Positions 55,563-63,860 of a stretch of 64,000 nt of DNA are shown here, in pieces. Source of the DNA: Candidatus Planktophila versatilis (GTDB lineage: Bacteria > Actinomycetota > Actinomycetes > Nanopelagicales > Nanopelagicaceae); NCBI RefSeq assembly GCF_002288265.1, contig NZ_CP016778.1:1116001-1180000 (forward strand). The letters run 5' to 3'. Position 1 is the stretch's first letter; every line of letters begins with the position of its first letter. Made by a program: the position numbers and the translations under genes. The notes below the pieces were generated by a model. It did not search any database and had not been told where the DNA came from. It was given only the letters and a program-made list of their open reading frames with translations.

Positions 55563-56354
55563 TTAGTTAGCCACATCTCTTCGAGAGAAAAGTGTTGCAG
55601 CAACTATAGATCCAACAAATACATAGAGAGTTCCCAGAATTAATGCATGCAAATATGAAACATCTGAGCTACCACCTTGGGCAATTACTGATAGTTGATT
55701 TCCAGGCATCCAATCCAGCGTCACTGGTTTCACAGCGCCGATGAGGTTTTCAATAATAAGAAGCCACAAAACCCCGATAGAGATCGCAGAAATTGGCGAG
55801 CGAAAGAGCAGTCCTAACACCATTCCTACGATGCCAAAGTAAATTACTGAAATGCTGACATTGAGCAGCGTTTGACCAATTGCGTGGAAGCCCGATGCTG
55901 TGAACCATAAATCTGTCGCAACTTTTGCGCGCCCAGATAGCGCAACGGAAATCCCAATACTCACGATTGCTGAGATAATTACTAATACAAGAGCAAAGAG
56001 TTTCATGGCAATTAATTTGCCGGCCAAAATCCGAAGCCGCCCAGGTTGGCGCACGAGCAGATTTCTTAAAGTTCCGTAGGTGTACTCCTGCGCGGTCTGT
56101 GCGGCGAAAACACAGAGTGCAATAACTCCGAGTAACCCACCCACTGATGCAAATCCAAAAACAGAGCCCCCAGCTAATTCCAGAACTTCTCGACTCACCT
56201 GTCGACCACGATCTGAGTTTCCTCTTTCAGAATCAATCATGAGGTAGAGAAAAACGCTGGTTAAGGCGGTGAAGAAAAGAGCAGCACCTAAAGTGCCAAG
56301 GAAGAGAGTTGGTCTGCGCAGCTTGCGCCACTCGGCCATAATCACGCGAATCAT
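55563..56354 (-). CDS. ABC transporter permease (ABC-2 type)
   Basis: 263 aa with six predicted membrane helices. The start MIRVIMAEWRKLRRPTLFLG and the mid-segment TAQEYTYGTLRNLLVRQPGR are typical of ABC-2/YfiM-like export permeases, in which a loop contacts the ATPase. It overlaps the ATPase gene by an ATGA junction, so the two form one exporter. The substrate is unknown; bacitracin-type resistance or lipid export are possibilities only. Confidence 0.87.
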   Translation of the reverse strand: MIRVIMAEWRKLRRPTLFLGTLGAALFFTALTSVFLYLMIDSERGNSDRGRQVSREVLELAGGSVFGFASVGGLLGVIALCVFAAQTAQEYTYGTLRNLLVRQPGRLRILAGKLIAMKLFALVLVIISAIVSIGISVALSGRAKVATDLWFTASGFHAIGQTLLNVSISVIYFGIVGMVLGLLFRSPISAISIGVLWLLIIENLIGAVKPVTLDWMPGNQLSVIAQGGSSDVSYLHALILGTLYVFVGSIVAATLFSRRDVAN

Positions 56355-57259
56355 GATCGATCTCCAGTCATTTCAAAGAATGTCTCTTCTAGGTTAGGAA
56401 GTTGCGGAGCAAGTTGGGTAAGAACAATGCCTGCTTCAAATGCTTTTTTATTGAGAGTTCCGGCCCACTCTTCTGGACCTTCAATATGTGCAACTTCAGA
56501 GCGGATTGAGGCCTTATGTCCATCGCGTTCGGCAATCTCAATAATCTTCTGTAAGTCCGAAGGATTTTGCGTCTTCACCAAAATCAGTGGCTGTTGCGCT
56601 TGCATAAGTTCTAGAAGTGGCCCTGCAAATACAACTTCGCCTTTTCGTAACATGACGATGTATTCACTAATGAGTTCTAGCTCTGAAAGTAGATGTGATG
56701 AGACAAAAACAGTGGTGCCCTGTGAAGCTAGCTTTTTGAGTAAGTCACGAACTTCTTGGATGCCTTCTGGATCTAATCCATTGGTTGGTTCATCTAGTAT
56801 CAAAATCTTTGGATTCGGCAGCAGGGCTGCTGCAATACCCAGTCGCTGCTTCATGCCGAGTGAATATGTTTTATATTTCGATTGGCCTCGTCCCTCGAGT
56901 CCTACTATGCGAATAAGTTCTTCCACGCGTTCGATAGGAAATCCGCCCAGGGTTGCCAGGACTTTAAGGTTCTCCGCACCTGACAGCGCCGGATAGAAGG
57001 CAGGACCTTCAATCATGGCGCCCACTTGTGAGAGGTATTTATCTGGGTGGCTGATGGATTGCCCAAGAATTTCCGCAGTTCCGCCCGTAGGTGAGATCAA
57101 GCCGAGCAGCATACGAATAGTTGTTGTCTTACCCGCTCCATTAGGACCAACGAACCCACAGATGGTGCCTAAGGGAACTTCAAAATTTGCGTGCGAGACT
57201 GCAAAGCCAGAATCGTATTTCTTGCTGAGATCTTTGACAGATATCGCGATAGTCGTCAT
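56351..57259 (-). CDS. ABC transporter ATP-binding protein
   Basis: 302 aa. Walker A GPNGAGKTTTIRM, signature YSLGMKQRLGIAAALL, Walker B ILILDEPTNGLDP, and the switch His in VSSHLLSE are all intact. A C-terminal regulatory domain of about 80 residues follows. The frame is open 36 codons further upstream, but the ATG at 57259 (MTTIAISVKDLSKKY) is the normal start, and a TATTTT hexamer lies 6 nt before it. Pairs with the permease gene downstream. Confidence 0.92.
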   Translation of the reverse strand: MTTIAISVKDLSKKYDSGFAVSHANFEVPLGTICGFVGPNGAGKTTTIRMLLGLISPTGGTAEILGQSISHPDKYLSQVGAMIEGPAFYPALSGAENLKVLATLGGFPIERVEELIRIVGLEGRGQSKYKTYSLGMKQRLGIAAALLPNPKILILDEPTNGLDPEGIQEVRDLLKKLASQGTTVFVSSHLLSELELISEYIVMLRKGEVVFAGPLLELMQAQQPLILVKTQNPSDLQKIIEIAERDGHKASIRSEVAHIEGPEEWAGTLNKKAFEAGIVLTQLAPQLPNLEETFFEMTGDRS

Positions 57260-57265
57260 ATGTGC

Positions 57266-57271
57266 AAAATA
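57266..57271 (-). promoter_or_regulatory. Predicted -10 hexamer of the ABC exporter operon
   Basis: TATTTT on the minus strand, 6 nt before the ATG at 57259. It interleaves with the divergent metZ promoter. Confidence 0.5.
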
Positions 57272-57283
57272 CCACGCAAACCT

Positions 57284-57289
57284 TAGAAT
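57284..57289 (+). promoter_or_regulatory. Predicted -10 hexamer of metZ
   Basis: TAGAAT followed by 6 nt and the metZ ATG at 57296. Confidence 0.55.
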
Positions 57290-57295
57290 GCTCTT

Positions 57296-58519
57296 ATGAG
57301 TAAAGAGGTCTGGGGTTATCACGAACACCCAAAACGTCGCGAGCCCGAGTGGGTAGTTCATCCTCAAACTTCAGCAGTTCGCGAAGGACTCGCTCGTTCT
57401 GGATTCGGTGAGACATCTGAGGCGCTCTATCTCAACAGTGGATTTACCTACACCGATTCACAAGAAGCAGCCGATGCTTTTACCGACCAAACTGATCATT
57501 TTCTCTATAGCCGCTTTCATAATCCAACTGTTGCAATGTTTGAAAAGCGATTGGCAGCCATAGAAGGAGCAGAACACTGCGTAGCAACCGCATCTGGAAT
57601 GGCTGCAATGTTTGCATCCTTGGCTTGCATTCTTGAAGCTGGTGACCACATTGTTGCTTCAGCTGCGATGTTTAGCTCATGCCATGTTGTTATTACCGAA
57701 ATCTTGCCTAAGTGGGGCGTGACTTACGAGTTAGTTAAAGCGAATGATAAAGCTGGCTGGGAGAAAGCACTGTCTAAGAAAGTAAAGGCAGTATTTATTG
57801 AAACACCAAGTAATCCACTTCTTGAAATTGTTGATATCAGATTTGTCTCCGATTTAGCCCACAAAGTTGGTGCAACGGTGATTGTTGATAACGTGATGGC
57901 ATCGCCGGTATTACAAAAACCGCTCGAACTGGGCGCAGATGTGGTGATGTATTCAGCAACAAAACACATTGATGGTCAAGGTCGCGTCCTTGCCGGTGCA
58001 ATTCTTGGATCGTTCTCGTATATCTATGAAAAATTGATTCCTTTTGTTCGACATACGGGTCCAACGCTGAGTGCATTTAGCGCGTGGGTTCTTGTTAAAT
58101 CTCTTGAAACTATGGGACTTCGAGTTTCTCGTATGTCAGAAAGTGCGCAGGCTATTGCGGAATTTCTTGAAGGGCATCCGAAGATTAAGAGTGTTCGCTA
58201 TCCCGGCTTGCCTTCGCATCCGGATTTTGAATTAGCTAAGAAGCAGATGATTGCTGGTGGAACCACTATAGGTATTGAATTTGTCGGCTCACAACGGGAA
58301 GCCTTTACCTTTATGGATGCACTCTGCGTCATTGATATTTCAAATAATCTTGGAGATAGCAAATCACTCATTACTCATCCTGCTTCTACTACCCAGCGAC
58401 GCCTGAGCCCTGAAGATCAGCTCAAGATGGGTATTACTCCTTCGGTACTCAGACTTTCCGTCGGTTTAGAACACGTTGGCGATTTAATTAAAGATCTAGA
58501 TCAAGCACTGAGTAACTGA
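57296..58519 (+). CDS. metZ: O-succinylhomoserine sulfhydrylase / Cys-Met metabolism PLP enzyme
   Basis: 407 aa pyridoxal-phosphate enzyme. The PLP lysine is Lys223 in YSATKHIDGQGR. Other motifs: FLYSRFHNPTVAMFEKRLA, ATASGMAAMFA and FIETPSNPLLEI. The HIDGQGR version, in place of the more common YxxGHSD of cystathionine synthases, fits direct sulfhydrylation of O-succinylhomoserine by MetZ. It would make homocysteine for methionine synthesis. Cystathionine gamma-synthase is the main alternative. The end overlaps the convergent ctaB by 19 nt. Confidence 0.88.
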   Translation: MSKEVWGYHEHPKRREPEWVVHPQTSAVREGLARSGFGETSEALYLNSGFTYTDSQEAADAFTDQTDHFLYSRFHNPTVAMFEKRLAAIEGAEHCVATASGMAAMFASLACILEAGDHIVASAAMFSSCHVVITEILPKWGVTYELVKANDKAGWEKALSKKVKAVFIETPSNPLLEIVDIRFVSDLAHKVGATVIVDNVMASPVLQKPLELGADVVMYSATKHIDGQGRVLAGAILGSFSYIYEKLIPFVRHTGPTLSAFSAWVLVKSLETMGLRVSRMSESAQAIAEFLEGHPKIKSVRYPGLPSHPDFELAKKQMIAGGTTIGIEFVGSQREAFTFMDALCVIDISNNLGDSKSLITHPASTTQRRLSPEDQLKMGITPSVLRLSVGLEHVGDLIKDLDQALSN

Positions 58520-59370
58520 GCTACAACCAGTAATACTGAGAATAAACTCAAGTAGGTGATCGACCAATGGAAAATTCCAGCAGCCACCTTGTTGTAGTTA
58601 TCTGAATTCTCTTTGAGTGCAAAAAGTTGGAATGTAAATACTGCTCCAAGAAATACTGTGGCACAGAGAACCCATACCGGCAGTCCCGCCAATTGAATCA
58701 TGGCTGCAGAAGACACGACCATGGCAATTGTGTGAAACCACATCTGGTTAATGACGTTAGATTGTGTTGAAACCGAAGGCAACATTGGAATTCCAGCCGC
58801 CGAATAATCATCTTTATATTTAATTGCAAGAGCCCAGAAATGTGGTGGCGTCCAAAAGAAAACAACTAGAAAGAATGCAACCGGAACGAGAGTCAGTGAT
58901 CCTGTGACAGCAGCCCAACCAATCAGAACTGGCATGCAGCCTGCTGCACCACCCCAGACAATATTCTGTGAAGTGTTGGGCTTAAGAATGATTGTGTAAA
59001 TGACCACATAGTAGAAAATTGCTAGCGCTGCGAGAAGAGTTGCCAGCTCGGTGGTAAAGATTTCAAAAATGAGGAGAGATAGAACTGTCAATATGGAGGC
59101 GAAGATGATTGCTTGGGTTCGAGTGACGGATCCTGTTACCAAAGGACGCTGTGAAGTTCGAGCCATTAACTTATCGGTTTCAGCTTCAAGCACCATGTTA
59201 AAGGCGTTAGATGCACCTGCAGCTAACGTGCCACCAATCAGCGTTGCCGCAACTAAGCCAAAACTTGGTAACCCTTTCTCTGCCAAAACCATCGCTGGCA
59301 GAGTTGTAATAATCAAGAGTTCAACCACGCGTAATTTCATCAGGTCTACATATGCGCGCACCGACTTCAT
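58501..59370 (-). CDS. ctaB: Heme O synthase (protoheme IX farnesyltransferase)
   Basis: 289 aa UbiA-type membrane enzyme that adds a farnesyl group to heme for the terminal oxidase. Motifs: NAFNMVLEAETDKLMARTSQRPL (only the NxxxDxxxD-like core is cited here), KRT-like loop replaced by TSQRPLVTG, and FFWTPPHFWALAIKYKDDY. About nine helices. It starts at the ATG at 59370; a TAGGCT hexamer lies 6 nt before it. Together with the cytochrome c maturation genes it implies an aerobic cytochrome oxidase chain. Confidence 0.94.
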   Translation of the reverse strand: MKSVRAYVDLMKLRVVELLIITTLPAMVLAEKGLPSFGLVAATLIGGTLAAGASNAFNMVLEAETDKLMARTSQRPLVTGSVTRTQAIIFASILTVLSLLIFEIFTTELATLLAALAIFYYVVIYTIILKPNTSQNIVWGGAAGCMPVLIGWAAVTGSLTLVPVAFFLVVFFWTPPHFWALAIKYKDDYSAAGIPMLPSVSTQSNVINQMWFHTIAMVVSSAAMIQLAGLPVWVLCATVFLGAVFTFQLFALKENSDNYNKVAAGIFHWSITYLSLFSVLLVVAQLLSA

Positions 59371-59376
59371 ATGTAT

Positions 59377-59382
59377 AGCCTA
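59377..59382 (-). promoter_or_regulatory. Predicted -10 hexamer of ctaB
   Basis: TAGGCT on the minus strand, 6 nt before the ctaB ATG. Confidence 0.5.
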
Positions 59383-59396
59383 CCTTTTTGCACTAG

Positions 59397-59402
59397 TACT
59401 CT
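59397..59402 (+). promoter_or_regulatory. Predicted -10 hexamer of the YVTN propeller gene
   Basis: TACTCT followed by 7 nt and the ATG at 59410. It supports this ATG over the in-frame ATG at 59371. Confidence 0.5.
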
Positions 59403-59409
59403 TGCCAGC

Positions 59410-60492
59410 ATGCGTAAGACCAAAGTCACAGTTGCCCTCTGCATTGCCGCTTTAACGCCCCTGGTTTTTGCCAGCCCAGTACAAGCTAGTGAGCCAGCTG
59501 AATCTAAGATGCAGTTGGTTAAGACTTTCACTGGATCCTTGAGCCCTAAGTCGGTAGCAGCATCTCAGAGCGGCTTGGTGAGTGCGCATAACATGATGTA
59601 TCAACATAGCGTCACAATCTTTGATTCACGTTCTCTTGAATTGATTACGACAGTCAAAGATTCGGTCTCACTTTCATCCCTTGGGATTCCAGGATTTTCC
59701 GGCACTTATCGAGGCGCTCCCGTCGAAGGGGCATACTCACCAGATTCACAGTATCTCTACTTCACTAACTATGCGATGTATGGAAAAGGATTGAATAAGG
59801 AGGGTCACGATGTCTGCTCACCCTCATCTGGATTTGATAACAGTTTTGTTTCTCGAATCAATCTAGAGAACTATGAGATCGATGCTGTGTATCCAGTGGG
59901 TTCAGTTCCCAAAGTGGTAAGTGTTACACCTGATAACAAATATGTTCTGGTCAGCAACTGGTGTTCATATACAGTTTCGGTAATCTCGGTTGAAAAACAA
60001 AAAGTAATCAAGACCATGAAAATTGGTCGATATCCTCGAGGTATAGCAATCTCATCAGATAGTAGATATGCCTATGTCGCTGAGATGGGCGGGAATAGTA
60101 TTCATCGAATTGATCTAACTGACTTTACTAAGTCATTGATTCCAATCGGTTCTAACCCGCGTACCATTCAATTATCGCCAGATGACAAAACTCTCTACGC
60201 CACCCTTAATATCTCAGGGAAAGTTATAGCTTGGAATTTAGAGCAGAACAAGGTCATCAAGAGTGTAAAGACTGGACTTTCTGCACGCAGCCTGGCACTT
60301 AATGGTGATGGAACGGCGCTCTTCGTAGTTAATTTCAGAAGCGGAACCATGACGAAGTTGCGGGCTGCCGATCTTTCGATTATCCAAAACATTAAGGTAT
60401 GCAAGGAACCAATCGGTGTTACCTACGATAATGAAACTGAACAAGCCTGGGTTGCTTGTTATGAAGGCTCTATAAAGGTATTTCAGAACTAG
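59410..60492 (+). CDS. Secreted YVTN-type beta-propeller protein
   Basis: 360 aa. Signal peptide MRKTKVTVALCIAALTPLVFA with a cleavage site near PVQA. The mature part has YVTN-like repeats: YVLVSNWCSYTVSVISVEKQ, YAYVAEMGGNSIHRIDL, TLYATLNISGKVIAWNLEQ and ALFVVNFRSGTMTKLRA. These are typical of seven-bladed propellers. A few Cys residues (in HDVCSPSSG, NWCSY, VCKEP, ACYEG) could form disulfides. Function unknown. The 3' end overlaps the convergent carboxypeptidase gene by 23 nt. Confidence 0.85.
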   Translation: MRKTKVTVALCIAALTPLVFASPVQASEPAESKMQLVKTFTGSLSPKSVAASQSGLVSAHNMMYQHSVTIFDSRSLELITTVKDSVSLSSLGIPGFSGTYRGAPVEGAYSPDSQYLYFTNYAMYGKGLNKEGHDVCSPSSGFDNSFVSRINLENYEIDAVYPVGSVPKVVSVTPDNKYVLVSNWCSYTVSVISVEKQKVIKTMKIGRYPRGIAISSDSRYAYVAEMGGNSIHRIDLTDFTKSLIPIGSNPRTIQLSPDDKTLYATLNISGKVIAWNLEQNKVIKSVKTGLSARSLALNGDGTALFVVNFRSGTMTKLRAADLSIIQNIKVCKEPIGVTYDNETEQAWVACYEGSIKVFQN

Positions 60493-61687
60493 TAATTTCG
60501 GTTTCTGGTTCTAGTGCTACCTCTGGTTCTTCTTGCACGCTTTGGAAAAATGGAGCTGCAATCTTTCCTAGAATGCGGTCAATCAGATCGCGTATGCGAC
60601 TTGCAACAGAATAAGTCTTTAAATGTCTATCGGAAATGATGACAAAGGCATATTCGCGGTCTCCAGATTCAACATACCCCGCTAAATTAGTTGTATTGCT
60701 CAGCGTTCCAGTCTTTGCTTTAACTAAACCGACTGCATCTGGGGCAGTTTCAGTAAATCGGTTTCGTAGGGTGCCAGAAATACCACTTATCGGAAAACCG
60801 TTTATTAGTGGCACGAATCGTTCATCTGTTCTAATTTTCACAAGTAATTGACCGACCAGATTTGCGGTGACGCGATTTTCTTTAGATAACCCGCTGGCAT
60901 CTTTGATAATCATCTTTGAAGATTCGATTCCAAGTTCTGCCAATGCATTTGAGAAAGTATCTGCAACGCCAGCTTGATCAAAGGTATTGCCTGCGGCTAC
61001 AGAGGCAAGTCGGGCTATCCGCTCCGAGAGCGTGTTATCACTCCATGCAATTGCATAAGCAAGCATTTCCTCAAGTACGGGAGACTCTGAGCCAAGAATT
61101 CGTGTGCCTGAAAAATCAAGAGCAGTCTGGTTGCTCACTCTCTTCATTTTTACATTTAAGCCCTTGGTTCGAAAAAACTTCTTAATATGTTCAGTTTCGG
61201 GAGTAAAAAGACTTGAATAGAAAAGGGTGAAGTTCGAATTTAAATCTGGGTTTAGGTCCTTAAGTGCTTTGAGTGAGTTGAATTCAATCCGCGGTAAAGA
61301 TGTTCGGCCCATCTTTTCGGCAAGCTTGGCACTAGTACTAATCCATGGGTCATAACTCCCTTGAATCACCAAACTATTTGGTTCTGTACCAACCCAGAGC
61401 GAAGTGGGAAAGACCTGATCCATGGGCAGATGCATGACCGCTGCTACACCCATGAAAATCTTCTGAATTGATGCTGGCTTTCGTAACGAATACGCCCCTT
61501 TTTGGTAAACCACAGATCCGTCATGCTGATCAATCACAACCACCGAAGGGTTTGCCAGGTACTTATTTTCAATATATCTACTAAATACAGATGCAACAGA
61601 ATTTGGCTCCAGCGCTGTTGCAGAAGCAGGGCTAAGAAAGGTAAGCAGGAGCAGGGCGCTGCAGAATAGGCTAACTTTACGCTTCAT
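60470..61687 (-). CDS. dacB: D-alanyl-D-alanine carboxypeptidase/endopeptidase (PBP4-like, S13)
   Basis: 405 aa penicillin-binding protein. Signal peptide (to about ASATA24). The three active-site motifs are in order: SIQK (73-76), SDN (216-218) and KTGT (325-328). The large insertion between the first two is characteristic of family S13. The C-terminus ends in an acidic, Glu-rich tail (EPEVALEPETE) without a membrane anchor. It trims or cleaves peptidoglycan stem peptides. It is downstream of a small membrane-protein gene by 11 nt. Confidence 0.9.
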   Translation of the reverse strand: MKRKVSLFCSALLLLTFLSPASATALEPNSVASVFSRYIENKYLANPSVVVIDQHDGSVVYQKGAYSLRKPASIQKIFMGVAAVMHLPMDQVFPTSLWVGTEPNSLVIQGSYDPWISTSAKLAEKMGRTSLPRIEFNSLKALKDLNPDLNSNFTLFYSSLFTPETEHIKKFFRTKGLNVKMKRVSNQTALDFSGTRILGSESPVLEEMLAYAIAWSDNTLSERIARLASVAAGNTFDQAGVADTFSNALAELGIESSKMIIKDASGLSKENRVTANLVGQLLVKIRTDERFVPLINGFPISGISGTLRNRFTETAPDAVGLVKAKTGTLSNTTNLAGYVESGDREYAFVIISDRHLKTYSVASRIRDLIDRILGKIAAPFFQSVQEEPEVALEPETEITSSEIPL

Positions 61688-61698
61688 TACTAAATTGG

Positions 61699-62046
61699 TT
61701 ACCAGATATATGCAATGAGCACATTAGAAAGCGTGAGCACCAGCATGGCCACCCAGACTGAAGTCTTTAGTTCGGGTTTCTTGAAATTCTTGTAGCCCAA
61801 GGTCAACAACACCGCAATGATCAATCCTTTAACACCAAACTTTGTGTGATTGGCAACCTCATCAACTTTTACCGTTTCATATAGCCCCACCATGACAACT
61901 CCAGCAATAAGTGCAGTCAGTGTTGCGTGGACTACACCAGGGTTGAGAGTACGAGGGCTCTTATTCACTTGCAGCAGTAGCAGCACCAATATGGCAACGA
62001 TGCAGAGTAGATGTATGCCAAATGCAATCTGGTAGACGATATTCAT
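61699..62046 (-). CDS. Small four-helix membrane protein, unknown function
   Basis: 115 aa with four hydrophobic segments (about 4-23, 37-53, 70-82 and 93-113) joined by short loops. I recognise no family. The frame is open 14 codons upstream, but the ATG at 62046 has AAGGAG 4 nt before it, while a TACTTT hexamer (minus strand, about 62066-62071) could be its -10. It is co-directional with dacB and may be co-transcribed. Divergent from the SPOUT methyltransferase gene. Confidence 0.75.
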   Translation of the reverse strand: MNIVYQIAFGIHLLCIVAILVLLLLQVNKSPRTLNPGVVHATLTALIAGVVMVGLYETVKVDEVANHTKFGVKGLIIAVLLTLGYKNFKKPELKTSVWVAMLVLTLSNVLIAYIW

Positions 62047-62078
62047 GATGCTCCTTGGTATTAGCCGTAAAGTAAGTT

Positions 62079-62084
62079 TAGAGT
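62079..62084 (+). promoter_or_regulatory. Predicted -10 hexamer of the SPOUT methyltransferase gene
   Basis: TAGAGT followed by 6 nt and the ATG at 62091. A TTGGTA at 62055-62060, 18 nt upstream, may be its -35. Confidence 0.55.
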
Positions 62085-62090
62085 GCATCC

Positions 62091-62741
62091 ATGGAAATCA
62101 ACACACCTGCCGTCATCGGACCGGGTGAATTTTTCCCAGTTGTTGGCGTTGGCCCACATGAGAAGCCATGGCCAACGGGTGCTCAATACGACCCAGAATT
62201 GTTGGAAAACGGCGACCGCAGGAATGTCCTCGATCATTACAGGTATTGGTCGGTTGCAGCCATTGTTGCTGACCTAGACAGTAAACGTCATAAGCTACAA
62301 ATTGCGATCGAGAACTGGCAACATGACCTAAACATTGGATCTGTTGTGCGCACCGCTAATGCTTTTAATGTGTCATTGGTCCACATCATCGGCAAACGCG
62401 ATTGGAATAAACGCGGGGCAATGGTTACTGACCGATACCTGACAGTCATGCATCACCCCACTGTTGCTGACTTTGCAACATGGTGTAAGGAGAATGAAGT
62501 TCCCATCATTGGAATCGATAACGTTCCTTCTTCAAAACATCTAGAGGGTTCGGCACTTCCTGAGAAGTGCGTCCTGCTCTTTGGGCAAGAAGGCGCTGGA
62601 ATGTCAGATGAGGGCATTGCAGTCTGTGAAGTCCTCTACGCCATTGAACAATATGGATCTACCAGGTCAATGAACGCCTCAGCCGCTGGGGCTATTGCGA
62701 TGTATCACTGGGCCCTGCAGCACTTACCGCGTAAGTTTTAG
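62091..62741 (+). CDS. SPOUT (TrmH/SpoU) RNA 2'-O-methyltransferase
   Basis: 216 aa. The three SPOUT motifs are present: NIGSVVRTANAFNVS (motif 1), VLLFGQEGAGMS (motif 2) and STRSMNASAAGAIAM (motif 3). The first 70 residues form a lineage-specific lead with no recognised domain (EFFPVVGVGPHEKPWP). Target, tRNA or rRNA, cannot be decided. Leaderless promoter predicted. Convergent with the TPR protein gene, 7 nt apart. Confidence 0.9.
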   Translation: MEINTPAVIGPGEFFPVVGVGPHEKPWPTGAQYDPELLENGDRRNVLDHYRYWSVAAIVADLDSKRHKLQIAIENWQHDLNIGSVVRTANAFNVSLVHIIGKRDWNKRGAMVTDRYLTVMHHPTVADFATWCKENEVPIIGIDNVPSSKHLEGSALPEKCVLLFGQEGAGMSDEGIAVCEVLYAIEQYGSTRSMNASAAGAIAMYHWALQHLPRKF

Positions 62742-62748
62742 TGTTGTT

Positions 62749-63702
62749 TTAGAAGCCGACTTCTCTAGAAGCTTCTTCACTTTCTAGCGCCTCTCTTACT
62801 GTGGCAAGACGACGATCAACTTCATCGGCTTCTTCCATTCTCCCAAGTTGGCGCATGACAGCCACCATCCGGGTTTCAATATCTAGAATAAAGTCAAAGT
62901 CTTTTGGCTCATCTTCAGCAATGATTTGAAGCACGTTATCAAGTGTAGAAAGCCCATCTTCTAGCTTTCCAAGCAGAATTTCGGCCTTGCCGTATTCAAA
63001 GAGGGCAAATGTTTCGCGGCGATGATCATGGGCAGTTTCAAATACATCAATTGATTTGCGAGCGGCTTGGAGGGCCTTTTCGCCTTCGCCAATTTCAACA
63101 TAGCAGGATGCAATTTTCTGATCACAACGAGCAACGTTGATTACTTCCTTTTCCATCTTAAACATCTTGCGCGCTTCCTGGAAACAGATGATCGCCTCAT
63201 TGAAGTTCTTTAGTTCGCGCTGAGCGCATCCAATGAGGTGCATATCATTTGCCGCCCCAATGGTGTTTCCGTCGACTAGATGTTCTTGCGAACATTCATA
63301 CATGGTCTCAATTACTTTTTCGTAATTCTTGGATGAATACCACCACTCACCCAGGGTGCAGGCAAGCTCAAGTGCAATCGGTGATTTGTTATCGCGCAAA
63401 ATTGCAACAGCCTTACTCATTGCAGTTGCTGCTTCATCCATACGTTTTAATTGATTGAGGTTATAACCAATGGCTGAATACGCCTGAGCTAAACCTTCAC
63501 TCGGCGCCAATGCGCCCAACTCCGAAAAAATATCTCGCGCGGTTTCGGCGAGCGCTAACGCTTCGTCGTATTGGCCACGAGCAAAGATGCGGGCGGAGAG
63601 TTCGTAGAAAGTGTTGGCACGTTCTTCACCTTGGACCTCAGGGATTCGATCCCAGAGCATTTCTTCAGTGACGAGCTCTTCCTGGCCGTAGTCTTCGCTC
63701 AT
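62749..63702 (-). CDS. Tetratricopeptide-repeat protein
   Basis: 317 aa, soluble, acidic. Several TPR units are recognisable, for example YDEALALAETARDIFSELG, GYNLNQLKRMDEAATAMSK, NFNEAIICFQEARKMF and GEGEKALQAARKSIDVFE. No enzymatic domain. The frame is open 30 codons further, but the ATG at 63702 is preceded by GGGAGG at 6 nt. Function unknown; TPRs mediate protein-protein contacts. It stands divergent from the nickel permease gene. Confidence 0.85.
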   Translation of the reverse strand: MSEDYGQEELVTEEMLWDRIPEVQGEERANTFYELSARIFARGQYDEALALAETARDIFSELGALAPSEGLAQAYSAIGYNLNQLKRMDEAATAMSKAVAILRDNKSPIALELACTLGEWWYSSKNYEKVIETMYECSQEHLVDGNTIGAANDMHLIGCAQRELKNFNEAIICFQEARKMFKMEKEVINVARCDQKIASCYVEIGEGEKALQAARKSIDVFETAHDHRRETFALFEYGKAEILLGKLEDGLSTLDNVLQIIAEDEPKDFDFILDIETRMVAVMRQLGRMEEADEVDRRLATVREALESEEASREVGF

Positions 63703-63860
63703 ATGTGACCTCCCGTTGGCTTGCGCCGTGCTTGGCAGATTCCTGCACTTTAGACCTAACGCTGGCTGGCTCGTGGTTATTTCGAGTGGCACGAGGGTAA
63801 ATTCTCGATTAACCTACGCTTCTTGCGAATGATTTGCATCTAGCTGGAGAGGCCTCACCC
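63703..63860. other. Divergent intergenic region between the TPR and NicT-like genes
   Basis: The longest intergenic stretch (158 nt). It contains the TPR ribosome site at its left end, a GGAGAGG site at its right end, a possible minus-strand -10 (TAAAGT, 63747-63752) and the Nur-box-like sequence listed separately. I see no RNA gene or riboswitch in it. Confidence 0.6.
63823..63839 (+). promoter_or_regulatory. Nur-box-like operator upstream of the nickel permease
   Basis: TTGCGA-ATGAT-TTGCAT. I recall the Streptomyces Nur (Fur-family nickel regulator) box as tTGCaa-N5-ttGCAA; this site matches both half-sites with one mismatch each and the correct 5-nt spacer. It ends 21 nt before the ATG of the NicT-like gene, a position that would block transcription. 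Confidence 0.5.

Noticed and set aside
57260-57367. N-terminal extension of the ABC ATPase to 57367
   Set aside because: The added residues overlap metZ and its promoter; the ATG at 57259 gives the standard ATPase start.
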